A stretch of 42,179 nt of DNA from Candidatus Eremiobacterota bacterium (GTDB lineage: Bacteria > Vulcanimicrobiota > CADAWZ01 > Ess09-12). The position numbers and the translations under genes were made by a program. Shown here in pieces: positions 16,589 to 24,733 of the stretch. A model generated the notes under the pieces. The model was not told where the DNA came from. It made no database searches and saw only the letters and a list, made by a program, of their open reading frames with translations. The stretch lies in the NCBI GenBank assembly GCA_031082125.1, contig JAVHLM010000032.1, positions 40,338-82,516 of the forward strand. The letters are read 5' to 3'. Position 1 is the first letter of the stretch, and each line of letters opens with the position of its first letter.

Positions 16589-16993
16589 ATGGCAAAGGTT
16601 TTAAAGATCACCGATATATACAAGTGCATAGGGTGCTTCTGCTGTATGGAAGCCTGTGCGAGGCAGTGGTATAAAAGCCTCTCCCTCCACAGGTCGGCCA
16701 TCCAGATAAAGACGGCAGGGGGCATCAAGAACCAGATGTTCGCTGTCATCTGCCAGGGGTGCAGCGATCCTCCCTGCGCCCTCTCGTGCCCCACGGGAGC
16801 CCTCGTGCCCCGCAAAGGGGGCGGTGTCATATACATGAAAAAGAAATGCACCGGATGCAGGCGCTGCGAAGCATCATGCCCCGTTCACGCCATCGGCTTC
16901 GACGAGTCGCTGAACGAGATTGTCGTATGCCGTCACTGCGGCTACTGTGTGCAGTTCTGCCCTCACAACGTCATTGCCATGGGGGAGGTATAG
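16589..16993 (+). CDS. Four-cluster [4Fe-4S] ferredoxin subunit, partner of AOR-family enzyme
   Basis: The 134-residue protein holds sixteen Cys ligands in four sets: 13/16/19/23, 55/58/63/67, 87/90/93/97 and 114/117/120/124. This is the arrangement of polyferredoxin electron-transfer subunits such as DmsB/HybA types and E. coli YdhY. No signal peptide or Tat motif is present, so it acts in the cytosol. It lies three bases before the AOR-family gene, as YdhY accompanies the AOR-like YdhV. It is therefore the probable immediate electron carrier of that enzyme. The ribosome site ACAGGAGAG precedes the ATG. A gap of 137 bases separates it from the methyltransferase gene and could hold a promoter, though I see no convincing one. 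Confidence 0.92.
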   Translation: MAKVLKITDIYKCIGCFCCMEACARQWYKSLSLHRSAIQIKTAGGIKNQMFAVICQGCSDPPCALSCPTGALVPRKGGGVIYMKKKCTGCRRCEASCPVHAIGFDESLNEIVVCRHCGYCVQFCPHNVIAMGEV

Positions 16994-16996
16994 CTT

Positions 16997-18736
16997 ATGT
17001 TCAATGAGAAGACCCTGAGCATTCTCCAGATAGATCTTGAGAAAAAGCGCTTCTCAATCGCTATGAGAGAGGACCTCTATGACGACTATCTTGGCGGCAC
17101 AGGCCTTGCCACCAAGCTCCTGGAAGAGAACGTGGCGGCCTCGGCAGATCCTCTTGACCCGGCACAGCCCGTCATTTTCGCCATAGGCCCCCTCACGTTC
17201 ATGTTCCCCATGGTCACCAAGACCGTGGCGATGTTCAAATCGCCCCTTACGGGCGAGCTTGGCGAGACCCACGCGGGCCTCCGCATGGCAATGACCATGA
17301 GAATGGCCGGTTATGACGCCATAGTGATCAGGGGCAAAAGCCCGCGTCCCGTGTATCTCTCCATCACGGGACGCGAGGTGCAGTTCAGGGAGGCTGAGCC
17401 CTTCTGGGGCATGGACGTTGACACCGCAGGCCTCTACATGCGGCAGGCAGTATCGGGAGGCGGCAAGAGGAGCATCATCAGGATAGGCCCGGCGGGAGAG
17501 AAGCTTGTGGGCTATTCCTGCGTGACAGTCGATGACTTCAGGCATTTCGGGAGGCTAGGCCTCGGAAGCCTCATGGGAAGCAAGCTCCTCAAGGGCTTCG
17601 TCATATCAGCCGACAAGAGCTACGGCTTTCCCGACATAAACGGGTATAAAGCCCTTTACGAAGAGATATACAAGAAGTGCACCGAGACGCAGATGCTCCA
17701 GAAATACCATGATCTGGGCACTCCGGAGAATGTGATCCCCCTCAACGTCATAGGGGCCCTCCCCACGAGGAACCTCCTCTCCGGCCATTTTGACGACGCA
17801 AAATCCATCAGCGGGGAATCCTTTGCCGAGGAGGTCCTCGCGAAAAAGCTCTCATGCTCGGGGTGCCCCGTGGGCTGCATCCATATCGCCTCCCTCAGGC
17901 ACATGTTCTCCTCCGAGCATGAATTCGAGACCGTCTCGGTCTGCTATGATTTCGAGCTGATCTTCGCCCTTGGGTCGCTCCTGGGCATAGCAGACAAAAA
18001 AGGCATCCTGCTCCTCATCTTCGGTATCGAGCAGCTGGGCCTCGACGCCATGATGACGGGCGTCGTGCTGGCCTGGCTTACCGAGGGCATACAGACCGGT
18101 GTGCTCAAGGAGGAGGATGTGATGGCCCGCCCCTCCTTCGGCGATACCGATGAGTATATCAAAATCCTGAGTATGCTCGTCAGCCAGCCGAATGATTTCT
18201 ATAAATCCCTGGCGGCGAATCCGGAGAAGTGCGCAGACCATTACGGAGGCCGGGAGTTCCTTCTCACCCTCAAGGGGAACGGCATGGCAGGCTATCATAC
18301 CGGTTATGCCCATCTCTTCGGGCAGACCACGGGGAGCCGCCACTCCCACCTTGACAATGCCGGCTATTCAATCGACCAGCAGAAGCAGACTTACTCCCCC
18401 GCCGAGATGGTGGAGAAAATCATCAAGGAGGAAAAGGAGCGCTGCCTCCTCACGAGCCTTGTCATCTGCCTGTTCGGCCGGAAGTTCTACGATCTCGATC
18501 TCGTGGTAAGGGCTTTCAAGTCAATCGGCATTGAGAAGACAAGGGAAGAGCTCCTCGCCATAGGCGAAAGGATCTACCACAAGAGAATAGAGCTTAAAAA
18601 GTCCTTCGGCTATGACTTCCACAATCTGAACATCCCCGAGCGCTTCTTCCAGACCGAGAGCGCCAGGGGAAAACTGGAGAAGAAGGTAATCGAGGAGATG
18701 AATGGAATTTATCTCCAGAAAATAGGAATCTCGTGA
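16997..18736 (+). CDS. Aldehyde:ferredoxin oxidoreductase family tungsten/molybdenum enzyme
   Basis: The 579-residue protein fits the AOR family in length and motifs: an N-terminal domain with YLGGTGLATKLL (31-42), FAIGPLTF, GELGETHAGL, and the pterin-binding GRLGLGSLMGSKLLKG (185-200). The [4Fe-4S] ligands are Cys287, Cys290, Cys294 (CSGCPVGC) and Cys491 in SLVICLFG, with GLDAMMTG matching the family G(L/I)D segment. AORs oxidise aldehydes to acids, or reduce acids, with a bis-pterin W cofactor and ferredoxin. Substrate class cannot be fixed from motifs. The closest arrangement I know is YdhV beside YdhY. GGGGAGG precedes the ATG. The stop overlaps the extended hemL frame, and the nuo operon follows, which suggests its electrons may enter that complex. 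Confidence 0.93.
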   Translation: MFNEKTLSILQIDLEKKRFSIAMREDLYDDYLGGTGLATKLLEENVAASADPLDPAQPVIFAIGPLTFMFPMVTKTVAMFKSPLTGELGETHAGLRMAMTMRMAGYDAIVIRGKSPRPVYLSITGREVQFREAEPFWGMDVDTAGLYMRQAVSGGGKRSIIRIGPAGEKLVGYSCVTVDDFRHFGRLGLGSLMGSKLLKGFVISADKSYGFPDINGYKALYEEIYKKCTETQMLQKYHDLGTPENVIPLNVIGALPTRNLLSGHFDDAKSISGESFAEEVLAKKLSCSGCPVGCIHIASLRHMFSSEHEFETVSVCYDFELIFALGSLLGIADKKGILLLIFGIEQLGLDAMMTGVVLAWLTEGIQTGVLKEEDVMARPSFGDTDEYIKILSMLVSQPNDFYKSLAANPEKCADHYGGREFLLTLKGNGMAGYHTGYAHLFGQTTGSRHSHLDNAGYSIDQQKQTYSPAEMVEKIIKEEKERCLLTSLVICLFGRKFYDLDLVVRAFKSIGIEKTREELLAIGERIYHKRIELKKSFGYDFHNLNIPERFFQTESARGKLEKKVIEEMNGIYLQKIGIS

Positions 18737-18795
18737 TCTCCCGGCCCGCCGGGGATCACCCTGCAATGAATGCCGCCTGGCAGGAGAAGCACCAT

Positions 18796-20103
18796 ATGCC
18801 GAAAACCTTGACGCGATCCTCGGCTCTTTATCAAGAGGCCCTCACCTGTTTTCCCGCAGGGGTGAACAGCCCTGTGCGCGCTTTCAAAGCCGTGGGAGGG
18901 CAGCCCCTCTTCATAAGGGAAGGCAAAGGCTCAAAAGTTACCGATGCCGACGGCAATGAGTACATTGATTACCTCGGCTCGTGGGGTCCCCTTATCCTGG
19001 GCCATGCACACCCGGAGGTAGTCAGGAAGACCGCGGCAGCAATTGAAAAAGGCACAAGCTTCGGCACCCCCCACGAGGGGGAAGTCGCCCTTGCACGCCT
19101 CGTCAAGGAGTGCTTCCCTTCAATGGAGCTCCTCAGGTTCGTCAACTCAGGCACCGAGGCCACGATGAGCGCCATACGCCTCGCGAGAGGCTTTACCGGC
19201 AGGGATATAGTCCTGAAATTTGAAGGCTGCTACCACGGGCACAGCGACAGCCTCCTCGCGAAGGCCGGCTCGGGCGCGATGACATTCGGCGTGCCGGACA
19301 GCGCCGGTGTACCGGGCGACATTACCAGGAAAACCCTCACGGTCCCTTACAACGATACCGCGGCATTTACCGCGATCATGGAAAAGGAAGGCCCCCGCAT
19401 CGCCGCAGTGATAGTGGAGCCTGTGGCGGGAAACATGGGGCTCGTGCTCCCCCGTGAGGGCTTCCTTGAGGCCCTCAGGGCATCTACGGCCGAACATGGC
19501 GCGGTGCTTATCTTTGACGAGGTCATCACGGGCTTCAGAGTGGCAAAAGGAGGAGCCCAGGAGCGCTGCGGCATCAGGCCTGACCTCACGACGCTGGGGA
19601 AAGTGCTTGGTGGGGGATTCCCCCTGGCGGCATACGGCGGGAAAAAGGAGATAATGGAGCAGGTCGCTCCCCTGGGAAGCGTGTACCAGGCAGGCACCCT
19701 CTCGGGAAACCCCGTGGCAGTGGCGGCGGGAAGGGCCACGCTTGAGGCGATCCTCTCGGAGCAGAATTTTTATGATACCCTCGCCGCGAAGACAGATCTG
19801 CTGGTCCGCACAGTGGGTGAAATTTTTACCAGGAGGGGAATACCCCACGTAATCAACCATTTCGCCTCAATGTTCACCATTTTTTTCACCGGGGGAGAAG
19901 TTTTTGATTACCAGAGCGCAAAGAAGGCACAGGCCGACCGTTATGGGCCTTTCTTCCACCATATGCTTGAGAGGGGAATCTACTTTCCCCCCTCGCAGTT
20001 TGAGACGGCTTTTGTCTCTTCGGCACATACGGAAAAGGATATTGAAGCTACTGCGGCTGCCGCCGAAAAAACCTTCACTCTACAGGAAATGACATGGAAG
20101 TAA
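18796..20103 (+). CDS. hemL: Glutamate-1-semialdehyde 2,1-aminomutase
   Basis: From ATG 18796 the 435-residue protein has standard HemL length and signatures: PAGVNSPVRAF (20-30), the NSGTEA phosphate-binding segment (117-122), GCYHGHSD (144-151), FDEVITGFR (240-248) and PLP Lys269 in TLGKVLGGGFP. It converts glutamate-1-semialdehyde to 5-aminolevulinate in the C5 heme pathway. The frame is open back to GTG 18733, but AGGAG ten bases before 18796 and family alignment support the shorter form. The end overlaps the polyprenyl synthase gene by ten bases, so the two are coupled. Location inside a respiratory operon suggests heme supply is matched to electron-transport synthesis. hemA is not in the window. 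Confidence 0.95.
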   Translation: MPKTLTRSSALYQEALTCFPAGVNSPVRAFKAVGGQPLFIREGKGSKVTDADGNEYIDYLGSWGPLILGHAHPEVVRKTAAAIEKGTSFGTPHEGEVALARLVKECFPSMELLRFVNSGTEATMSAIRLARGFTGRDIVLKFEGCYHGHSDSLLAKAGSGAMTFGVPDSAGVPGDITRKTLTVPYNDTAAFTAIMEKEGPRIAAVIVEPVAGNMGLVLPREGFLEALRASTAEHGAVLIFDEVITGFRVAKGGAQERCGIRPDLTTLGKVLGGGFPLAAYGGKKEIMEQVAPLGSVYQAGTLSGNPVAVAAGRATLEAILSEQNFYDTLAAKTDLLVRTVGEIFTRRGIPHVINHFASMFTIFFTGGEVFDYQSAKKAQADRYGPFFHHMLERGIYFPPSQFETAFVSSAHTEKDIEATAAAAEKTFTLQEMTWK

Positions 20104-21071
20104 TGGGCAAGGAGTCCCTGATCATTGAAAATGAGATGAAAGAGGTCATGGAGTTCATCAACTCCGTGTTCACCTATGATCTTGCCATCCTCAAGGAGAT
20201 TGTGAACCAGGTCCTCACCCGCGGGGGAAAGCGCATCAGGCCCACGCTGGTGCTCCTTACGGCAGATATCTTCGACGGCATCACCAGGGATGCCACCCTG
20301 GCCGCCTCGATAATAGAGGTGGTCCATGCCGCGTCGCTTCTCCATGACGACGTCGTCGATGGCTCACCACAGCGCAGAGGTGCGGAGTCCCTCAACGCCA
20401 GGTTCAACAACAAGGTATCCGTGCTTCTCGGCGACTTCCTTTTCACCAAGGCCTATGCACGCCTCAGCCGGATCCATGATCAGAAGGTGACGGCAGCCCT
20501 CGCCGACGCCGCTGCCCACATGTCATTGGGCCAGCTCGTCGAGGCGTACTTCCAGGGTGACGGCGAGATCACCAGGGAGGAATACTTCTCCGTCATAGGA
20601 GGGAAAACGGCATCGCTCTTTTCAACATGCTGCAGGATAGGCGCGCTCATTGGCCATGCCCCTGAGGAGCAGGTGGAACTTATGGCCCGCTTCGGAAAAA
20701 ACTACGGCCTGGCCTTCCAGATCACCGACGACTGCCTTGATTACTGGGGTGATGAGAAGCTTCTTGGAAAACCCGTGGGCTCCGATCTCATTGAGAAAAA
20801 ATACACCTTGCCGGTAATTCATCTTCTTGAGGAAGGCGGGAAGGAAGATCAGCACCTTGTGAGAGAAATATTCTCCATGGCTTCTCCCGGGAGGGAGCAT
20901 ATAAAGCAGATACTTTCCCTCATGGAGAAGCACCGCACCCGTGAGTTCGCTTACGGAATCGCCCGCGAGTTCGGTGAGCGGGCCCTGGCGGAGCTCTCGG
21001 GCGTGGCGCCCTGCAGAGCACGGGTTGCGCTGGAAAAAATGGTGCGCGACATCATTACAAGAGACAGGTAG
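20094..21071 (+). CDS. ispB: Polyprenyl diphosphate synthase (quinone side chain, IspB/HepT type)
   Basis: The 325-residue trans-isoprenyl diphosphate synthase has both aspartate-rich motifs, LLHDDVVDG (Asp85, Asp86, Asp89) and ITDDCLDYWGD (Asp212, Asp213, Asp216), plus GGKRIRP (44-50). The residues four and five before the first motif are small (Ala, Ser), the pattern of medium/long-chain enzymes rather than farnesyl synthase. A C35-C50 product for menaquinone or ubiquinone is therefore likely. The symbol is by family. HepT/IspB cannot be separated by eye. It starts inside the hemL end and is followed eight bases later by nuoA, so quinone tail synthesis is co-expressed with complex I. Confidence 0.9.
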   Translation: MEVMGKESLIIENEMKEVMEFINSVFTYDLAILKEIVNQVLTRGGKRIRPTLVLLTADIFDGITRDATLAASIIEVVHAASLLHDDVVDGSPQRRGAESLNARFNNKVSVLLGDFLFTKAYARLSRIHDQKVTAALADAAAHMSLGQLVEAYFQGDGEITREEYFSVIGGKTASLFSTCCRIGALIGHAPEEQVELMARFGKNYGLAFQITDDCLDYWGDEKLLGKPVGSDLIEKKYTLPVIHLLEEGGKEDQHLVREIFSMASPGREHIKQILSLMEKHRTREFAYGIAREFGERALAELSGVAPCRARVALEKMVRDIITRDR

Positions 21072-21079
21072 GAGTGAAT

Positions 21080-21445
21080 ATGCTCACAGATTACATCTAT
21101 GTGCTCATGTTCATCCTGGGGGGCCTCTTCATAGTGACGGCAGGCCTTACCCTTTCCAGGCTATTCCGCCCTACTCACCCCACTCCCGACAAGATTTCCA
21201 CGTACGAGTGCGGCGAGCGCCCCATCGGTGAGGCCCGTGGCCAATACGACGTAAAATATTACCTTTATGCCCTCCTTTTCGTGATTTTTGACATCGAGGC
21301 AGTATTCCTGATCCCCTGGGCCGTCTCTTTCAAGTCCATGGGGTCCCTCATGCTTTTCAGCTTCATCGAGATGGTCATATTCATTGCCATCCTCCTTGTG
21401 GCCTTACTCTATGCCTGGAAGAAAGGTATCCTCACATGGGAGTAG
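21080..21445 (+). CDS. nuoA: NADH-quinone oxidoreductase subunit A
   Basis: The 121-residue protein has three membrane helices (about 7-28, 63-83 and 91-114). The conserved loop [17 protein letters not shown] carries the Cys that marks the quinone-site loop in NuoA/ND3. [12 protein letters not shown] marks helix 2. ATG 21080 is preferred over GTG 21074 because TAGGAG sits five bases before it. It is the first nuo gene, starting eight bases after the polyprenyl synthase stop. The stop overlaps nuoB by ten bases. Confidence 0.95.
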   Translation: MLTDYIYVLMFILGGLFIVTAGLTLSRLFRPTHPTPDKISTYECGERPIGEARGQYDVKYYLYALLFVIFDIEAVFLIPWAVSFKSMGSLMLFSFIEMVIFIAILLVALLYAWKKGILTWE

Positions 21446-21963
21446 AAGACGAAAAAAAGGTTTTTATCGAGCGGCTGCCCGGCGTGAGCCTGGCCCTCAC
21501 GGGAATTGACTACGTGCTGGACAACGCCAGGGCATCTTCGCTCTGGTACCTCCTGTACGGCCTTGCCTGCTGCGCCATTGAGCTCATGGCAACGGGAGCA
21601 GCCCGGTACGACTTTGACCGCCTGGGCATGATGTTCAGGGCCACGCCCCGCCAGGTGGATCTCATGATCGTGGCGGGGACCGTCACACTCAAGATGGCAC
21701 CGAGAGTGAAGCTTATTTACGAGCAGATGGCCGAGCCGCGCTACGTCATTGCCATGGGGGGATGCGCCACAGGCGGGGGCCCCTTCTACTATGATTCCTA
21801 CTCGGTCCTCAAGGGCATTGACAAGGTAATTCCCGTGGATGTCTATATCCCCGGATGCCCGCCGCGGCCTGAAGCGCTCCAGGAAGGATGCCTGAAGCTC
21901 GCCGATAAGGTCCGCCACGAGAGAAGGTTTACCAGCGCCATCAGGGCTTGGAGGAAGAGTTGA
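21436..21963 (+). CDS. nuoB: NADH-quinone oxidoreductase subunit B (N2 cluster)
   Basis: The 175-residue peripheral-arm subunit holds the N2 [4Fe-4S] cluster next to quinone. The tandem CysCys of LACCAIELM, Cys in [12 protein letters not shown] and Cys in [13 protein letters not shown] are all present, as is the RYDFDRLGM segment. Length and motifs are standard. The start lies within the nuoA end. The stop TGA shares bases with the nuoC TTG start (TTGA), so translation is coupled. Confidence 0.96.
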   Translation: MGVEDEKKVFIERLPGVSLALTGIDYVLDNARASSLWYLLYGLACCAIELMATGAARYDFDRLGMMFRATPRQVDLMIVAGTVTLKMAPRVKLIYEQMAEPRYVIAMGGCATGGGPFYYDSYSVLKGIDKVIPVDVYIPGCPPRPEALQEGCLKLADKVRHERRFTSAIRAWRKS

Positions 21964-22421
21964 AAACCGAGAATATCGTCAGGATTCTGAGGGAAAAGCT
22001 CCCTGAAATCGCCATCAGGCAGGAGGAGGACGGCTCGATAAGGATTGAGCCCTCTTCCATAAGGGACCTTGCCCTGCAGCTCCGAAACACGAGGGAGCTC
22101 TCCTTCGATTTTCTCGTGTGCTCCTTTGCCATTGACTACCTGGAGAAGATGGAGATCGTCTATATATTCCACAGCTATCTCCACAACCACCAGGTCAAAA
22201 TAAGAGCCTGGATTGACAGGGGAAATGCCGTAATAGCCACCATAGAGGACCTTTATCCCACGGCGAACTGGCACGAGCGGGAGATGTATGATCTCTTCGG
22301 TGTGACCTTCAAAGGCCATCCCGACCTGAGAAGGCTCCTCCTCCCTGACGAATGGGAAGGAGCCCCCATGAGGAAAGACTATACCCATGAGAATCTTGTA
22401 AGAAGGCCTGAGAACAAGTAA
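21960..22421 (+). CDS. nuoC: NADH-quinone oxidoreductase subunit C (30 kDa)
   Basis: The 30-kDa-type subunit is identified by [19 protein letters not shown] and [11 protein letters not shown] followed by MRKDY, the family signature. It stabilises the N2/quinone module together with NuoD. Two in-frame TTG codons exist. The one at 21960 has GGAGG five bases before it and overlaps the nuoB stop as TTGA, so it is chosen over 21948. It is separate from nuoD, unlike the fused nuoCD of E. coli. The stop shares a base with the nuoD ATG. Confidence 0.94.
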   Translation: MKTENIVRILREKLPEIAIRQEEDGSIRIEPSSIRDLALQLRNTRELSFDFLVCSFAIDYLEKMEIVYIFHSYLHNHQVKIRAWIDRGNAVIATIEDLYPTANWHEREMYDLFGVTFKGHPDLRRLLLPDEWEGAPMRKDYTHENLVRRPENK

Positions 22422-23518
22422 TGCACAAGACAGAGGAATTCTACCTGAACATGGGGCCCCAGCACCCGAGCACCCACGGGGTGCTCAAGCTCGTCCTCAC
22501 TATTGACGGCGAGCTCGTCAAGGAGGCGCAGCCTGAGATAGGCTTCCTCCACAGGGCCCTGGAGAAAATTGCCGAGAACAGGACTTACCACCAGTATGTC
22601 CCTTACACGGACCGCCTTGATTACGTCACGTCCATGACGAGCAATTTTGTCTATGTGCTGGCCGTGGAAAAGCTGGCAGGGATAAAGGTCCCTCCCAGGG
22701 CTGAGCATATCAGGATCATCATGGCGGAGCTCAACAGGATTGCGAGCCACCTCCTCTGGCTCGGGGCCATCGGGCTCGAGGCGGGGGCCACCACCCCATT
22801 CCTTTACACCTTCAGGGAGAGGGAGTTAATACTGGACCTCTTCGAGATGACCTGCGGCGCCAGGCTCACTTACAATTATATGCGCATCGGCGGTGTCTCC
22901 AGGGACATCACACCGACATTTATTGAAAAAACAAAGGAGTTCCTTCAGATCTTCAGGCCCTGCATCAAGGAATACGAGGACCTGCTGATCAAGAACGTAA
23001 TTTTCCATCACAGGGTGAAGGGAATCGGCGTGCTCACCGCAGGCAAGGCAGTGGCACTGGGCGTCACGGGGCCCAACATCAGGGCTGCCGGCATGAAATG
23101 GGATCTCAGGAAAGACATCCCTTATTCCATTTACAGGGACTTCGAGTTCGACATCCCCACGCGCACCGATGGTGACACCCTTGACAGGATCCTGGTGCGC
23201 GTCGAGGAGATGAGGCAGAGCTGCCGCATCATCGAGCAGGCCATCGAGAAGCTTCCGAAAGGCGATGTCCAGACCTTTGTGCCCCTCCACCTCGAGCCTC
23301 CCGCGGGAGAAGTCTTCATGAGGACCGAGTCACCAAGGGGCGAGCTCTCCTGCTTTATTTTGAGCGACGGATCCGAGAAGCCTTACAGGCTGAAGTTCAG
23401 GTCCCCCTCGTTCTCGCACGTGAGCGCCCTTCCCACGGTGCTCAGGGGTCTTTACATGGCAGACGTGGTGATCGTGGGAGGAAGCTTTGACATAGTCCTT
23501 CCAGAAACAGACCGTTAA
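22421..23518 (+). CDS. nuoD: NADH-quinone oxidoreductase subunit D (49 kDa)
   Basis: The 365-residue 49-kDa subunit forms the quinone-reduction cavity with NuoB. Signatures include the N-terminal MGPQHPSTHGVLKL, with the quinone-site His, EIGFLHRALEKIAE, YTDRLDYV, ELNRIASHLLW, RIGGVSRDI, and the C-terminal VGGSFDIVLPETDR. It lacks the four Ni-Fe Cys residues of related hydrogenases, which argues for a quinone-reducing complex rather than a group 4 hydrogenase. It is somewhat shorter than the 390-415 residues of many homologues. Confidence 0.95.
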   Translation: MHKTEEFYLNMGPQHPSTHGVLKLVLTIDGELVKEAQPEIGFLHRALEKIAENRTYHQYVPYTDRLDYVTSMTSNFVYVLAVEKLAGIKVPPRAEHIRIIMAELNRIASHLLWLGAIGLEAGATTPFLYTFRERELILDLFEMTCGARLTYNYMRIGGVSRDITPTFIEKTKEFLQIFRPCIKEYEDLLIKNVIFHHRVKGIGVLTAGKAVALGVTGPNIRAAGMKWDLRKDIPYSIYRDFEFDIPTRTDGDTLDRILVRVEEMRQSCRIIEQAIEKLPKGDVQTFVPLHLEPPAGEVFMRTESPRGELSCFILSDGSEKPYRLKFRSPSFSHVSALPTVLRGLYMADVVIVGGSFDIVLPETDR

Positions 23519-23529
23519 GAGAGGCAAGG

Positions 23530-24723
23530 ATGATCAGGCAAGCCAGTGACATACTCGAGAGGATAACCCGGGGGATTATCCAGGTCATCTGGCCGCAGCA
23601 TGCGGCGCAGATGACCATCCCCGCCTGGGCGCACTGGGTATATGCAGTGATCTGCATGGCGGTGATGATCGGGTTCATCAGCGCCATGGCTTTTTTCCTC
23701 ATCTGGCTAGAGAGAAAGATAGCGGGAAGGGTTCAGCGCCGTATGGGGCCCATGGTAACGGGGATCCCGAGGAAATGGAGCGGAGTCATCACCTATCTCG
23801 TAAAGCACCCCGGCCTGGGCACCTGGCTTGGCGGGTGGCTCCAGACGCCCATGGACGCCGTGAAGCTTTTCCAGAAAGAGGATCTCATACCGGAAAAGGC
23901 CGACAGGGTTACCTTTATCGCAGCGCCTTTCCTTGTCATGACGGCCTGCTTCATGACCTTCGTGATCATTCCCTTCGGGCCGGGCCTCATCGTGAGGGAC
24001 CTCAACATAGGTATCCTCTATTTCATGGCCATCAGCTCGCTGGCAGTCGTAGCCATCGTGATGGGCGGGTGGGGCTCCAACAACAAGTACTCCCTGCTGG
24101 GAGGGCTCCGCTCGGCGGCACAGCTCATCAGCTACGAAGTGCCCATGGTCTTCTCGATCCTCTCAGCAGTGCTGCTGGCAGGCTCCATAAGAATGGGTGA
24201 CATCGTGGCGGCGCAGCAGAAAGCATTTTTCACGGGATGGTTCATATGCCCGCTCTTCATCGGCTTTGTCGTGTATATCATTGCGGCAATTGCCGAGACA
24301 AACCGCCCTCCCTTCGATATCCCCGAGGCCGAGTCCGAGCTTGTGTCAGGCTTCAATATAGAGTACAGCGGCATGCGCTTTGCCATGTTCTACCTGGCGG
24401 AGTTCACCAACATGTTTCTCGTTTCGGCCATTGCCACCACTCTTTTCCTGGGAGGATGGACCCTCCCCTTCGGCCTTGGAGCCGCCCTGAGAGACTACCT
24501 GGTTTCGCTCCAGGTGCCCCACATCGGTATCCTCGCCGTCATCGGCGGGCTCATTGTCTTTTTTGTGAAAACGGCGGCGCTTGTCTTCTTCATAATGTGG
24601 ACGCGCTGGACTTTCCCGAGGCTCCGGGCCGACCAGCTCATGGCATTCTGCTGGAAGCTCCTTGTGCCTCTCTCGCTTCTGAATCTCTTGATTGCAAGCC
24701 TCTGGGCAATGAAATTTATCTGA
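23530..24723 (+). CDS. nuoH: NADH-quinone oxidoreductase subunit H
   Basis: The 397-residue membrane subunit has about eight or nine helices and forms the entrance of the quinone channel. Hallmarks: WLERKIAGRVQRRMGPM in the first cytosolic loop, LQTPMDAVKLFQKED, and the acidic quinone-proximal loop AETNRPPFDIPEAESELVSG, both essentially canonical. It directly follows nuoD. In typical operons nuoE, nuoF and nuoG would lie between, and none of the three is present here. The next gene begins ten bases later. Confidence 0.95.
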   Translation: MIRQASDILERITRGIIQVIWPQHAAQMTIPAWAHWVYAVICMAVMIGFISAMAFFLIWLERKIAGRVQRRMGPMVTGIPRKWSGVITYLVKHPGLGTWLGGWLQTPMDAVKLFQKEDLIPEKADRVTFIAAPFLVMTACFMTFVIIPFGPGLIVRDLNIGILYFMAISSLAVVAIVMGGWGSNNKYSLLGGLRSAAQLISYEVPMVFSILSAVLLAGSIRMGDIVAAQQKAFFTGWFICPLFIGFVVYIIAAIAETNRPPFDIPEAESELVSGFNIEYSGMRFAMFYLAEFTNMFLVSAIATTLFLGGWTLPFGLGAALRDYLVSLQVPHIGILAVIGGLIVFFVKTAALVFFIMWTRWTFPRLRADQLMAFCWKLLVPLSLLNLLIASLWAMKFI

Positions 24724-24733
24724 ACGGTGGACT

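Noticed and set aside
22421-23518. Possibility that the operon is a membrane-bound hydrogenase rather than complex I
   Set aside because: The NuoD-type subunit lacks the paired Ni-Fe cysteines at both ends, and nuoA, J, K, L, M and N are all present in complex I form.
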